Shown here one piece after another: positions 15,684-26,505 of a stretch of DNA of 35,959 nt (within the stretch, counting starts at the first letter, position 1; every line of letters begins with the position of its first letter). Source of the stretch: a virus. The stretch spans positions 1 through 35,959 of IMG/VR virus record IMGVR_UViG_3300035241_000047, one strand, 5' to 3'. A program made the position numbers and the translations under genes. The notes under the pieces are model-generated. The model had not been told where the DNA came from, ran no database searches, and saw nothing but the letters and a program-made list of their open reading frames with translations.

Positions 15684-16918
15684 CACGATTCTCCAGCGGC
15701 CGAGCGGCCATGGGTGGGGCGGTACTCGATGCGGGTCTGGCCGGTTTCCGGATCGACGACTTCGACCGGCCGCAGCGCGTCGGGATCGTTGTCGTCGGGT
15801 TTGCCGCGGTTGGGCTTGCCCTTGGACGGCGGGCCGCCGAGCTCGCCGTGGCCGTCGCGGAGGCACTTGAGATCGACGGTGAACCCGGAGCCGTCGACCT
15901 TGTGCTTGGCCTCGCGCAAGTAGTACTTGCCCGAGAGCCGCTGGCTGATGCCCTGGATCTCGACGACGGTCTTGGCCAGGAGGCTCGGGTCGCCGATCAC
16001 GGTCGCCGAGAGCTCGACGGTCAGGTGCTGGGCCTGCCGGTAGCGGGCGTCGGCCTCGCGCTTGGCGGTGGCAGCGGATGGCTCGGCCGTCGAGCGGATG
16101 TCCTCGGCGATGTTGCGGCGCTCGAGCCGGGTGGCGCCGGTCTCGGGGTCGACGATCTCGATGATCGGCGCGAGGCTGTCGCGCTGGGTCTTGGCGTTGG
16201 AGCCGCGCTCGTCGATGTCCTTCTTGTGGAGCGGGTCGCGCCCGCGCACGCTGACGGCGCCGGGCTTGGCGGTGACGTCGTTGTCGATGTTGATCGAGAG
16301 GACCTCGCCGACCTCCGGCGGCGTGAACCACCGCAGCACGCGGCTGGGGCGCTGGCCCAGCCGGCGCTTGTGGAAGTGCAGGCCGTCGAAGTCGACGTAG
16401 AACTCGAAGCCCTCGCGGTCGGCGAGCCGGCGGATCAGCTGGGCGTCGGTCATCCGCGCCTGGGTGATGACGGGCAGGACGGGCGCGGTGTCCTCGATGT
16501 CCTGGCGGGTGGCGCCGTAGCCGTTGTCCTGGGCGATCTTCCGGACGACGTCGGCGCGGGTGAGGTTCTCGAACGTCCGGCAGCGCGTGACCTTGTTCAT
16601 GAGGACCGAGGTGGCGTAGCCCTCGATGGCGAGGACCTGGAAGCCGGTGACCTTCTGGATGACGACCCGGCGGGTCGGCGCCATGTCGCCCGGGTAGCCC
16701 CAGGAGACTTCGAGGAGGTTGCCCTTCTTCCAGACCGGGTCATCGAAGTTGGCGAGGTCCCAGTTGTCGACCGAGAGCACGAGCTTGTCGGCCTTGTGCT
16801 CGGAGTCCTCGTAGACCAGCGAGAGGATCTTCTCGGACAGGTCGACGCGGTGGGCGGCGCGGCCCTCGGGCACGACGGTCACGAAGATGATCGGATCGGT
16901 GCGCGGCTGGATGGTCAC
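15683..16918 (-). CDS. Tail hub protein, late control D (gpD/gp27-like)
   Basis: A 411-residue hub protein of the phage late control gene D family, the partner of the spike. The start reads [20 protein letters not shown], then [20 protein letters not shown] and [13 protein letters not shown]. The middle has [20 protein letters not shown] and [20 protein letters not shown] followed by LHFHKRRL, which is typical gpD. The C-terminal part has [20 protein letters not shown] and [17 protein letters not shown], and ends in a charged linker. The GTG at 16918 overlaps the LysM-type gene's TGA. The protein forms the trimeric hub between tube and needle. Confidence 0.88.
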   Translation of the reverse strand: MTIQPRTDPIIFVTVVPEGRAAHRVDLSEKILSLVYEDSEHKADKLVLSVDNWDLANFDDPVWKKGNLLEVSWGYPGDMAPTRRVVIQKVTGFQVLAIEGYATSVLMNKVTRCRTFENLTRADVVRKIAQDNGYGATRQDIEDTAPVLPVITQARMTDAQLIRRLADREGFEFYVDFDGLHFHKRRLGQRPSRVLRWFTPPEVGEVLSINIDNDVTAKPGAVSVRGRDPLHKKDIDERGSNAKTQRDSLAPIIEIVDPETGATRLERRNIAEDIRSTAEPSAATAKREADARYRQAQHLTVELSATVIGDPSLLAKTVVEIQGISQRLSGKYYLREAKHKVDGSGFTVDLKCLRDGHGELGGPPSKGKPNRGKPDDNDPDALRPVEVVDPETGQTRIEYRPTHGRSAAGES

Positions 16919-17256
16919 GACGCCTCCTGTCTCCGGGCCTCGGCGAAGACCTCCTCGGTGATGACGCGAATGGACGGGATGAACAGGAGGCGGCCGAGGT
17001 CGAGCGCGAGGGTTGGATCGTGGATCGGCTCGGGCTGGAAGTCGGCGATGACCCACCAGAGGCCGGACGGGCGCGGCAGCGGCGCGAAGTAGCGCCCCGC
17101 GAGCGAGAACACGGTGTCGCCCTGCTGGACGACGTGCTGGCGGTTGTCGGACAGCGAGCGGAACCGGAACGGCTCGCGCTCGGTGAGGAACAGCCGGCCG
17201 GTGTCGTCGAGAACGGCGGCGCTGAACGAGTAGCGCGAGAACCGGCGCGGCGGCAT
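16915..17256 (-). CDS. LysM-type tail/baseplate protein (gpX/Afp7-partner-like)
   Basis: A 113-residue protein with one LysM-like stretch: RQHVVQQGDTVFSLAGRYFA, then SGLWWVIADFQPEP and a closing ALDLGRLLFIPS. In contractile tails a small LysM-like protein sits between the tube-initiator and hub genes, and stabilises the hub-tube junction. The ATG at 17256 overlaps the upstream TGA by one base (TGATG). A much longer in-frame extension upstream is only the shadow of the neighbour. The first residues, MPPRRFSRYSFSAAVLDD, form a strand-rich N-terminus common in this group. Confidence 0.78.
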   Translation of the reverse strand: MPPRRFSRYSFSAAVLDDTGRLFLTEREPFRFRSLSDNRQHVVQQGDTVFSLAGRYFAPLPRPSGLWWVIADFQPEPIHDPTLALDLGRLLFIPSIRVITEEVFAEARRQEAS

Positions 17257-17789
17257 CACGTGCCTCCGTTGCCAGCGCCCGAGCGCTGGGTGCCATTGGC
17301 GAGCACGTCCTCGGACAGGAGGCGGACGTCGCGGATTTCCTCGAGCCCCAGCTTCGTGGTGAACTGGATCGGGGTCCCGGCGAGGTTGAAGCGGCTGTAC
17401 TTGAAGGTCAGCGTGGTGATCACGCAGGTGAGGCTCACGAAGGTCGGCCACACGAACAGCGCGCGGGGCGGGCCACCGCTGATGACGTCTGCGGCGCCGC
17501 GGCGCGGGTAGCACAGGCTCTGCAGGAACCGGCGCGCGCGGAGGAGCTGCGCGAGGTCGGCCGTCGGGTCCTGGGCCTCGAAGTTGAGCTCGAGCGTGAA
17601 CTTGGTGTTGCCGGTGTTCACGAACTGGAGCGGCTGATGCGACAGGCCGGGGACGGTCTGTCGCGCCCAGTTGACCTCGAGCGCCTCCTCGAGCTCGGTC
17701 GGGTTGAACTGCGCCTCGACCGAGTCGCCGGTGGAGACGTTGGCGATCGACATGCGGGCGGGCGTCTGGCCGGCGACATCGAGCGCCAT
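17256..17789 (-). CDS. CIS tube-initiator / baseplate protein, Afp7 N-domain-like
   Basis: A 177-residue protein matching the N-terminal domain of the contractile-injection-system tube protein family (Afp7-like). It opens with FNPTELEEALEVNWARQTVP after VEAQ, then QFVNTGNTKFTLELNFEAQD. It then reads RARRFLQSLCYP, PPRALFVWPTFVSLTCVITT and LTFKYSRFNLAGTPIQFTTK. The Q.NP.E...E..W pattern and FVWP are diagnostic. In eCIS the homologue is fused to a LysM domain; here LysM is a separate, adjacent gene. The ATG at 17789 is preceded by GGGAGG. It points to an eCIS-like rather than P2-like tail. Confidence 0.8.
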   Translation of the reverse strand: MALDVAGQTPARMSIANVSTGDSVEAQFNPTELEEALEVNWARQTVPGLSHQPLQFVNTGNTKFTLELNFEAQDPTADLAQLLRARRFLQSLCYPRRGAADVISGGPPRALFVWPTFVSLTCVITTLTFKYSRFNLAGTPIQFTTKLGLEEIRDVRLLSEDVLANGTQRSGAGNGGT

Positions 17790-17790
17790 G

Positions 17791-20570
17791 TCAGCCTCCC
17801 ACCGGGACGGGCACGAAGGAGCGCGCCGCGGTGCTGCGGTTGGCCCGCGCGGTCGCGCGCGCGAGGGTCTCGCCGTCGACGCTCAAGGTGACGTGGGCCT
17901 GGACCGGTCGGTGTCGGCGAGCTGGAGGCCGCGCGCCACGATGGCGTCGATCGCCGCGTCACTGATCTGCCCGCGCGCCAGAAGCTCCGACGCGGCGGGA
18001 AAGACTGCGCCGGTGGCCGTGGCGACCGGCGTCCCGGGCAGCGAGCCGGCGACGGGCACGGCCAAGGCGACGCCGGTGGCGCTGGGCACGAGCGTTCCGG
18101 TCGGGGCGATGGCCTTGGTGGTGCGCGCGGCGATGCGTGCCTGCGCGGCCTCGCCGGCTTCGACGATCGAATCGAGGAACGCCGGCCGGAAGCGCGACGG
18201 GATCTTGGCGACGAGGCGCCCGACGAACGCGACGACCCGGTCGAGCGCGCTGTGGATGCCATCGACGATGCTGGTGATGAAGTCCAGAACCGGCTGGAGG
18301 AACGACTTGACCGCTCCGGCCACGACCTTGAACACGTGCGGAATGGTCTCGGTGAAGAACAGGTAGATCTGCGCGGCGCGCTCGCCGAGCCCTTGACCGA
18401 GCCACACGAACGCATGGATGACGGCACGCACGAGGGCGATGACCGTGCGGAGCGCGAGCGCCACGACGCCGATCGCGTCCGCCAGCCTCGCGATGAGAAG
18501 GCCGGCGATCATGCCAAGCACCTCGCCCAGGCCGGACCAGATCGAGCCGCCCTCGCGGGCTCGATCGTTGACCCCGGTGAAGTCGGAGATGAGGCCGCGG
18601 ATCTCCTCGGCGACAAAGCCGATCGCCTTGCCGACGAAGTCGAACACCGGCCGGAAGTACGCGAACGCCCCGCGGATGCCGTTGATGAAGCCGGCCGCGA
18701 CGCGGATGACGCTGGTGAGTGCGTCGACGAGCCCGGTGGCGATGCGCGCGAGGGTCTGGCCGAGCGAGGCGCCCGCTTTCGCGTAGCGGTCGGAGCCGAT
18801 GCCGGCCAGCGCGTCGGCGCTCGCAGTGCCCACCACGCCGAAGGCGTCGCCGAGCTCGCGGAGCGCGCCGACGAACGCCTCGAACACCGGGCGCGCAGTC
18901 TGGATCGCCGCGCCGAAGCCCTGGGCGACACCCTCGAAGAACCGCCGGAGGCGGAAGACGATCTGGTAGACGCGGATGGCGAACTGCTTGACCCCGGCGT
19001 TCTCTGCCTTGTCGAGCTCGGCCATCACGGCGCCGGAGAAGCCGCCGTCGGAGAACACCTGCACCAGGCCCTGAAACAGGAGCTTGATGCGCTGCCAGAG
19101 GTTCTTGAAGAACGTGGCGGTGCCGCCGAGGTTGTGCCGGAACGCGATGACGAAGCCGGCGACCACGAGCGCCAGGGCTGCGAAGATGCCGATGGCCGGC
19201 AGCAGCGTGGCGATGATGCCGCCGAAGGTGATGCCGAGGATCTTCAGGCCGACGAGCAGCAGCGCGATCGCCGCTTTCGCCGCGACGACCGCGCCGATCA
19301 GGGCGACGAGGGAGCCGACCACCAGGACCACCTTCGCGAGGAAGATCTTCACCGGCGTCGGGATCGCCGCGATGAACTGATTCACCGCGACGAACGCGCG
19401 GCGCAGGACCGACAGGATCCCCGCGAAGACCTGTCTGAATGGCTCGCCCACGAGCTGCAGGAACGTCTGGACCGAGCCGATGAGCCCTTTCTTCTCGCCC
19501 GTGAAGTTGTCGAGCAGGCGGGTCTTCATCTGCGCGGCGGTTCCGGTCGCCCCGGCCATCTGCTTCCGCAGCTCGTCGATCGCCGCGGTCCCCGTCACGA
19601 CGTGCCCCGAGGTGTCTCGGATCCCGTTCGACAGCGCTTGCATGATGGCCGTCAGGCCGCCGCCGGCCCGCGCGGAGAAGATCGAGGCGAGGGCATGCTC
19701 CCGCTGCGACTCGCTCATCTTCGCGGTTCGCGTGTTCAGGTCCGACAAGATCTCGATGAGCGGGCGCATCTTCCCCGAGCTGTCGGTGACCTGGACGCCG
19801 ATCGCCGCGAGTTCCTTGCGCGTGTGGTCGCTGGCGAGCTGGTTGAACGCGAGGTTCACCGAGCGCGCGGCCTGTTCGACGGACGGCAGCACCGACTTGG
19901 TGAGCCCCAGGACGATGAGCGTGTCATCGAGGCTCGCACCGGTCAGCGACGCGCCCGTGGCAACACCGCGGAGGACCGGCTCGAGCTCGGTCGCGCGGAT
20001 CCCGAACACGCGCATGAGGAGCGCGAGCTTGTCGACCAGAGGCGCAGCTTCTTCCGCGCCGAGTCGAAACTCGCCGAGGGTGTCGTTCACCAGGCCGGCC
20101 GCTTGAGCGCGTGAGATCTGCCCGAACCCGAGCGCGACGAGGGTCAGCGTGGGCCCGAGCGCCTTGATCGCGTCGTCGGCGTTGTAGCCCTCCTGGACGA
20201 GCTCGCGCAGCCCCTCCGCGGCGCCGGCGGCCGAGGTGCCGGTCCCCTTGAGCGCGACGTCGAGGGCGGCCGCACGCAGGCGCTCCATCTCCTGCGCGCT
20301 CGCGTTGGCCAACGCACCGGCCTGGTCCAGCATCTCGAGGAACTGGTCGCCCTGCTCCGCGAGCGCGAACGCGCCACCGACGACCGCGGTGCCGGCACTG
20401 AAGATCGCCAGTCCCTTGCCGAAGTCGGCGAAGCTCGCCTTGGACGCGCGGGTCAGGTGCTCGGTGCGTTGCTCGAGGTCGCCGAAGCTCTGGTTGATCC
20501 GCTCGACGACGGCGGTGACCTCGTTCTTGGCGGTGAACACGAAGCCAAGGCCCAGCTGGTTCAGCGCCAT
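17791..20570 (-). CDS. Tail tape measure protein (TP901-like), frameshifted at the extreme 3' end
   Basis: About 926 residues after correction. The N-terminal region has the TP901-type core: MALNQLGLGFVFTAKNEVTA, a central ALALEQ-like helix region, and GAAEGLRELVQEGYNADDAI, then GLVNDTLGEFRLGAEEAAPL. Residues about 405-475 are strongly hydrophobic (PVKIFLAKVVLVVGSLVALI and on), as in tape measures that insert into the host membrane. The open frame stops at 17883. Coding sense continues shifted by one base as VQAHVTLSVDGETLARATAR followed by TAARSFVPVPVGG, ending at TGA 17791-17793, just before the next ATG. One missing G near 17904 explains it. The protein sets tail length and precedes the tube-initiator gene. 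Confidence 0.82.
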
Positions 20571-20785
20571 TACCGCCTCCGCCGGGCCGCGGCCTCGAGC
20601 TCGCGGGCTTCCCGCTCGCGCTGCTCGCCGAGCCGCTCGAGGAGCCAGCGGATGCGATCGAGGTCGAGCTCCATCACATCCTCGAGCGAGAGCGACAGGC
20701 CGCTGCCGCCGTGCTGGTGATAGAGCAACTGGAAGATGCCCTCCCAGAGCTCGTCGGGGTCGATCGGCGGAAACAGGCCATCTAC
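20570..20785 (-). CDS. Overlapping ORF without clear start (tail assembly chaperone extension or DUF6760-like)
   Basis: A frame running from the end of the chaperone-like gene to the tape measure start (TAATG overlap). It reads VDGLFPPIDPDELWEGIFQL, then LYHQHGGSGLSLSLEDVMEL and DRIRWLLERLGEQREREARE. That is a small helical protein of the type often encoded just before tape measure genes (DUF6760-like). There is no ATG, GTG or TTG with a Shine-Dalgarno in this frame near its beginning. The frame is -1 relative to the upstream gene, whose TAG lies at 20782-20784. This could be a programmed frameshift product as in gpG/gpGT, or the result of a sequence error. The left limit is certain and the right limit is arbitrary. 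Confidence 0.55.
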   Translation of the reverse strand, partial: VDGLFPPIDPDELWEGIFQLLYHQHGGSGLSLSLEDVMELDLDRIRWLLERLGEQREREARELEAAARRRR

Positions 20786-21546
20786 AGCGCCGCCTTCGCC
20801 AGCTTCCCCGCGGCCTTCGCCGTCGGCAGGAAGAAGCCACGCTCGAAAGGGAGCTGGACATCCTGCACGCCGAGGCAGGACGGGCACTCGATCTCGATGG
20901 TCGTCTCGACTCCGCCGTCGGCCTGGTCGAACTGGTCGAGCAGCGCCGCCGCGTCGGCCATCTCCATGTCGTCGAGGAACTTGCGCTTGTCGTGATCGGG
21001 GACGTCCTCGATCTCGAGGATGCGAAGCGCCAGCGCGGTGAGCAGCGTGCCGTCGCGGCCGGCCTTGAGCACCGAGGCGGCGCGCACCTCGTCCGCGCCG
21101 GTCATGAGGCGGAACCACACCTTTCGGCCGTCGTGCGGCAGCGCGGTCTCGAACCGGTTGCCGGCCTTGAACGCGGCCTTCGCAGCCTCGGACAGCGGGA
21201 CGACGGGCAGCTCCTGGAGGTTCAGCGTCCACTCGAAGCGCTCGCGGCAGGCCTGGCTCTGGCACTGGACCGAAAACGCGTACTCGTCGCCGAACGTCCG
21301 CGCGCGGATCTGCAGCAGCGTGTAGAACCGGTCGGCGACGAGGACCTTCGACCAGTCGAGCGGGCCGCCGGCCGGCAGGTCGTAGATGCCGGGGTCGGTG
21401 GTCGCGACCCAGCAGCCGGCGAGGATCTTCTCGAAGGTCGCCCCGGCGCGCGCCGAGGTTCGGTCGGAGAGCAGCTTGCCCTCCTTGCCTTTGAGGCCGC
21501 GGATCTCGCCGGCGAGCCCCGAGGGACAGACGATGTGTGTGCTCAT
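20782..21546 (-). CDS. Tail assembly / T4 baseplate-like protein with Cys pairs
   Basis: A 254-residue protein between tube and tape measure, the usual position of tail assembly chaperones and of the T4-gp26-like baseplate family. It reads CPSGLAGEIRGLKGKEGKLL, then KILAGCWVATTDPGIYD, then VLVADRFYTLLQIRARTFGD. A zinc-ribbon-like part (CQSQACRERFEW, about residues 94-105) pairs with a later CPSCLG (about residue 226). The FYTLLQIR segment and the Cys pairs are typical of this group in contractile systems. The ATG at 21546 is the first codon of a well-conserved start. The TAG stop is directly followed by an out-of-frame ATG, and a G GGG AAG heptamer lies at 20803-20809. Confidence 0.7.
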   Translation of the reverse strand: MSTHIVCPSGLAGEIRGLKGKEGKLLSDRTSARAGATFEKILAGCWVATTDPGIYDLPAGGPLDWSKVLVADRFYTLLQIRARTFGDEYAFSVQCQSQACRERFEWTLNLQELPVVPLSEAAKAAFKAGNRFETALPHDGRKVWFRLMTGADEVRAASVLKAGRDGTLLTALALRILEIEDVPDHDKRKFLDDMEMADAAALLDQFDQADGGVETTIEIECPSCLGVQDVQLPFERGFFLPTAKAAGKLAKAAL

Positions 21547-21553
21547 GGTTGCC

Positions 21554-22012
21554 TCATGCCAAGGTGAAGAAGTCGTAGGTCAGGGTGACGCTCTCGATGA
21601 CGTTCTCGTCGGCCTCGTTGTCCCAGGCGCCGGCGACGAACTTGATCGGCCACGCGCCGCTGAGCGACCAGCGCCGCAGGGTCGAGCCGTCGCGATCTTG
21701 CTGGACGATGTCGACGTTGCGCTTGAACCTGGGCTCGACGAGGCCAGCGTTGGCGGCGGCGTCGGCCACCTCGGACATCCAGTCGAACAGGTCCTGGTCC
21801 TTGGTCGCGCCGCGCTCGAGGGTGACGTCGGCGAACTTCAGCCGGCCCGGGCTCTTGTTCGGGATGAGCGCGCCGCCCTCGTGGTACTCGATGTTCGCGA
21901 CCTCGACGGAGAGCTCGGAGCACTTCTGGAAGCCGGCGCTCTGAAACTGGTCGATCTCGACGACGAATTTGAACTTCTTGTGGAAGGTCCTGGGCGTGCC
22001 AATGATGGGCAT
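21554..22012 (-). CDS. Tail tube protein (gp19-like)
   Basis: A 152-residue inner tube protein of the T4 gp19-like/phage tail tube family. It reads [20 protein letters not shown], then [14 protein letters not shown], then [10 protein letters not shown]-type segments ([18 protein letters not shown]), and ends with [13 protein letters not shown]. The [12 protein letters not shown] and LERG...D..L..W signatures are diagnostic. The length is normal for a single-domain tube protein. The ATG at 22012 has AGAGGAC upstream and follows the sheath gene. Only one tube paralogue is present, unlike eCIS with two or three. Confidence 0.9.
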   Translation of the reverse strand: MPIIGTPRTFHKKFKFVVEIDQFQSAGFQKCSELSVEVANIEYHEGGALIPNKSPGRLKFADVTLERGATKDQDLFDWMSEVADAAANAGLVEPRFKRNVDIVQQDRDGSTLRRWSLSGAWPIKFVAGAWDNEADENVIESVTLTYDFFTLA

Positions 22013-22020
22013 GGTGTCCT

Positions 22021-23619
<1,599 letters not shown>

Positions 23620-24054
23620 CTACGGCTCCTTCCCCGGAGACTTGGCTGCTGGGATCGGCGATGACGCGTTCGCGGACGGCGCTGGTGACTGGGGCGGTGC
23701 GCTTGCGGCTGGCGGCGGCGAGTGGGACGGCGCGCTCTCGGCTGCGGCAGGTACTGCCGGCTTGTCGGGCGTCTCCTCGAGGATGCGCAGGTACCCGCGC
23801 CCGATCGCCGCCTTCACCTCCGTCACCTCGAGCAGGGCGTTCGGCAAGCTCGGCCTGCGCTCAAGCGCGAGGAACGTGATCGAGCTCGGCACTTTCTTGC
23901 GCACATGCTTCGGCACACGCTCGCCCGTGCGGGGGTGCTCCGCGACGACCACCACCGCCACCTCGGCGCACGTACACCGGTCACGGCAGAACACGTCGTG
24001 GGGCAGGTGGAAGACCTGCATGCGGCGAGCACGGCTCTCAAGGGTCACAGGCAT
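23620..24054 (-). CDS. Small Cys-containing protein upstream of sheath, function unknown
   Basis: A 144-residue protein starting MPVTLESRARRMQVFHLPHD, then VFCRDRCTCAEVAVVVVAEH, and a core reading PSSITFLALERRPSLPNALL then EVTEVKAAIGRGYLRILEE. The CRDRCTC cluster may bind metal. The last 50 residues are a Pro/Ala/Ser linker. Similar short proteins accompany sheath genes in eCIS-like clusters and some contractile phages, without an assigned function. Its TAG abuts the ATG of the sheath gene. It is probably a head-proximal or terminator-associated tail component (inference). Confidence 0.65.
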   Translation of the reverse strand: MPVTLESRARRMQVFHLPHDVFCRDRCTCAEVAVVVVAEHPRTGERVPKHVRKKVPSSITFLALERRPSLPNALLEVTEVKAAIGRGYLRILEETPDKPAVPAAAESAPSHSPPPAASAPPQSPAPSANASSPIPAAKSPGKEP

Positions 24055-24064
24055 CGCGGTGTCC

Positions 24065-25042
24065 TCACGGGTTCGGCTCTCTGTTCGCCGGGTGCGAGCC
24101 GAATGGCTGCGGCGACTGGATCACGACGTCGCCGGCGACGGCGCCCCGCGCGACGACGCCTTCATCGGGGACGCCAGCCAGGTCCTCCAAATCGAAGCCC
24201 CGCACCACGAATCGGCCCGAGAAGCTGCGGACGTTCGATTCGTTCGGCTGGGTCGTGACCTTGAGAACGCCATCGCGCGCGATGTCCATCTCGTAGCGAA
24301 CGCGGCCGGCATCAGGGTTCGTGGGAGCGCGATCGAACTCGAGGAACGGATTCCGATGGAAGAACAGCTGTGTCGCCGCCATCAGGTTCAGCAGCTCAGT
24401 CGTGTGGTCGGAGACGCCGATCACCGTGAAGCTCAGGTCGACCGTGTACGGGACGCGGCGCTGCGCAAACTGGCCGGGCCCGGTCGCGACTTCGGGCAGC
24501 TGATTGAGCGAGAAGAACCGGTTCTCAGCGAGCTCCGGCCCCATCAGCACCAGCGCGGGCAGCCGCGCGATCTGCGCGACGTGGAGCTCAGCACCGACGT
24601 CGGCATCGAAGTCCGTGTGTACGGTCAGGACCACGTTCTCGAGCACCTGGCGCTTGAGCTCTTGCAGCAGCGTCCGGACCAGCCGGGTCAAGTCCGCCTC
24701 CACCGTCAGGGCCTGGCGGACGTACGTGAACACCTGCGGCACAACCGCCTGCTCCCCTGGGATGGGTATGCCCGCGGCATCGAGATTCTGGACGACCACG
24801 TCGGCAGGTCCGACATCACCCGGCGGGACGATGCAGGTCAGCCGATCGGTAGAGAACACGCGAACATCGCGAGCCGCTCGGCCTCCCACGAGCACCTCAA
24901 CCGTTGGCGATGGCGGCCGCGTTGCCCCGGAGGCCTGGGGCAACGCGGCGTGCTGGAAGCCGGCACCGAGGATCTCGACGAGTAGGCTTCCTGCGGTCAG
25001 CCCCGAATTCGGGGTGATACTGGCGATCAAAGGGATGGACAT
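24065..25042 (-). CDS. IPT/TIG-domain tail terminator-like protein (Pvc16/DUF4255-like position)
   Basis: A 325-residue protein. The N-terminal 95 residues form an IPT/TIG immunoglobulin-like domain: IPLIASITPNSGLTAGSLLV, then TVEVLVGGRAARDVRVFSTD, and ADVVVQNLDAAGIPIPGE. The remainder reads ADLTRLVRTLLQELKRQVLE, then LPALVLMGPELAENRFFSLN and YTVDLSFTVIGVSDHTTELL, a tail-terminator-like alpha/beta domain in the position held by Pvc16/DUF4255-type caps. The ATG at 25042 is chosen: the in-frame ATG at 25108 lies on the far side of a terminator hairpin that the extended frame would have to read through. The Shine-Dalgarno is weak (GGAAC). This is the first gene of the tail operon. Confidence 0.72.
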   Translation of the reverse strand: MSIPLIASITPNSGLTAGSLLVEILGAGFQHAALPQASGATRPPSPTVEVLVGGRAARDVRVFSTDRLTCIVPPGDVGPADVVVQNLDAAGIPIPGEQAVVPQVFTYVRQALTVEADLTRLVRTLLQELKRQVLENVVLTVHTDFDADVGAELHVAQIARLPALVLMGPELAENRFFSLNQLPEVATGPGQFAQRRVPYTVDLSFTVIGVSDHTTELLNLMAATQLFFHRNPFLEFDRAPTNPDAGRVRYEMDIARDGVLKVTTQPNESNVRSFSGRFVVRGFDLEDLAGVPDEGVVARGAVAGDVVIQSPQPFGSHPANREPNP

Positions 25043-25060
25043 CTGGTTCCGAAACGAAAA

Positions 25061-25097
25061 AAGCCCCGATGCCGGTGGGGGGACGGCATCGGGGCTT
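25061..25097 (-). terminator. Intrinsic-terminator-like hairpin in the leader of the tail operon
   Basis: The minus strand has a 14-bp perfect stem (AAGCCCCGATGCCG with its complement at the other end) around a 9-base loop, followed by six T. It is the best terminator in the window. It is placed 50 bases downstream of the -10 box at 25147-25152 and 18 bases before the ATG at 25042, so it would end a leader RNA of about 80 bases unless antitermination occurs. Confidence 0.88.
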
Positions 25098-25175
25098 GAG
25101 TGATTCAACGACCCGGGAAGAAGAGAACGCGCTACTGCCTAAACTTATAGTATGGTACTTCAATACCATCGTCAA
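25096..25175 (-). promoter_or_regulatory. Late promoter and leader cassette M (tail operon)
   Basis: The minus strand has -35 TTGACG (25170-25175), a 17-bp spacer and -10 TACTAT (25147-25152). The spacer holds an inverted repeat, ATGGTA and TACCAT around TTGAAG, positioned where a phage activator or Q-type factor could bind. The leader element GGGTCGTTGAATCACTCAA (25096-25114) can fold as TTGA/TCAA and ends at the terminator stem. Confidence 0.82.
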
Positions 25176-25292
25176 CCGTCATGGCACCTTGCGCTTTGAG
25201 GTCGGTGTGGTGGTTCTCCATCAGGTAGCGCCGCGGACCAGTTCGAGCGTCCGCGGCTCCAGCTCCACCAGCGCCGGTGCCTTCTTGCGCCG

Positions 25293-26492
25293 TCAGCGAA
25301 CGACGGCGATCGTGCCGCTCGCATAGCGCAGGACGAGCAACGAGCCGTCGGACGCCGCCTCGATAGCCTGCGAGGCGGCGAAGCGCGGATCCGAGCCCGG
25401 CAGCGCGTGATCGCTGGCGTCAGCGAGCGTGAGCTTGCCGCCGTCGAGCGTCGCCAGGGTGGCGTGCGTCGCGTCGCCGAACACCGCGCGCCCGTCGCGC
25501 GCCGAGAGCACGCGCAGGTCGAGCCCAGCCTTTGTCGGCGCCGAGCCGCGCGCGCTGCCATCGCTCCAGGCGACCGCGTGCGCGTCGTGACCGACGACTA
25601 GCGCCGTGCGCGCGTCGATCGGCGCCACCACACGTCCGCCGTCGGCGTACGACCAGCGAACCGCGCCGGTCCCTGGATCGAGCCCGGTCGTCGTGTTGCC
25701 ATCAGCCACGACGACAGCCGCGCTGGTACCCGCGAAACTCAGCGCGCCGCCGCCCTTGTGGCGCCAGTTCTCCGCGCCCGTCGCAATCGACAGGCTGACC
25801 AGCGCGTTGTCGTCTACAGCGAGCACCGCACCGCCGAGGTCCGGCGCCAGGCGCACGCTGTCGCGCAGCGGCACCATCGCCGGGCCAAGCGACGCGCCGA
25901 GCGCCTCGCGCCAGCGCTGCTTGCCGTCGGAGAGGTTGCTGGCGACCACGTCATCGTAGCCGAAGCTGATAACCGTGTCGCCGCGCACCACGAGCGCCTG
26001 CGGCTGGTCGTGCCCGTCGGCGACCGTGCGCCAGACCACGGCGCCCGTCGCCGCGTCGATGGCCATCACCCGCGACCAGAGCTTGCCGCCAAAGAGGATC
26101 AATTTCCCAGCGACCACCGGCGGCGTCAGCGTGTAGATGCCGTCGACCGTCCCCGGTGCGACCGCGCGCTGCAGCCAGCGCTTCTTGCCGTCGAACTCGA
26201 AGCACTCGACCGTCTGGTCGTCGGCGACGTAAATCGCGTCGTCCGTCGCGGCCATCGCCATGCCGGCGTCGCCCGAGCGATCGAGCGCCGCCGTCCAGCG
26301 CACCGTGCCATCGGTGAGCCCGAGCGCCACCAACTCGGAGGTCGCGCTCGTATTCTTGCCGACGAACACCACCAGCCCATTGGTGATGACCATGCCGCTC
26401 CGCGGCGACCAGTCGCGGTTGCTCCACAAGGATTTAGCGCTGCTCACATGACACCCCAACAGCACGGCGGTGAGAATGGCCCATCGTATCAT
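25293..26492 (-). CDS. PQQ-type beta-propeller lipoprotein, accessory gene
   Basis: A 399-residue protein with a lipoprotein-type signal: MIRWAILTAVLLGC, where LLGC is a lipobox with Cys at about residue 14. The rest is built of PQQ-like blade repeats: LVALGLTDGTVRWTAALD, then VMAIDAATGAVVWRTVADG, then LVSLSIATGAENWRHKGG and TTGLDPGTGAVRWSYADGG. Each has the A..G...W pattern, giving about seven blades. Such proteins sit in the envelope as scaffolds or binding proteins; the repeats alone do not imply an enzyme. The gene follows the DUF4157 gene with a 13-bp gap and precedes cassette M. It may protect the producer from the toxin or help deliver it; this is inference. Confidence 0.75.
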   Translation of the reverse strand: MIRWAILTAVLLGCHVSSAKSLWSNRDWSPRSGMVITNGLVVFVGKNTSATSELVALGLTDGTVRWTAALDRSGDAGMAMAATDDAIYVADDQTVECFEFDGKKRWLQRAVAPGTVDGIYTLTPPVVAGKLILFGGKLWSRVMAIDAATGAVVWRTVADGHDQPQALVVRGDTVISFGYDDVVASNLSDGKQRWREALGASLGPAMVPLRDSVRLAPDLGGAVLAVDDNALVSLSIATGAENWRHKGGGALSFAGTSAAVVVADGNTTTGLDPGTGAVRWSYADGGRVVAPIDARTALVVGHDAHAVAWSDGSARGSAPTKAGLDLRVLSARDGRAVFGDATHATLATLDGGKLTLADASDHALPGSDPRFAASQAIEAASDGSLLVLRYASGTIAVVR

Positions 26493-26505
26493 CGGCGTCT
26501 ATAGT

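Noticed and set aside
18252-20114. 620-residue plus-strand ORF across the tape measure gene
   Set aside because: Its composition is Glu/Asp/Arg rich with no domain pattern; it is the antisense shadow of the GC-rich tape measure gene.
25100-25292. Short peptide frames after the PQQ gene (RRKKAPALVELEPRTLELVRG-type, and MENHHTDLKAQ)
   Set aside because: The first has no start codon and simply follows the TGA in the same frame. The second runs through the promoter of cassette M.
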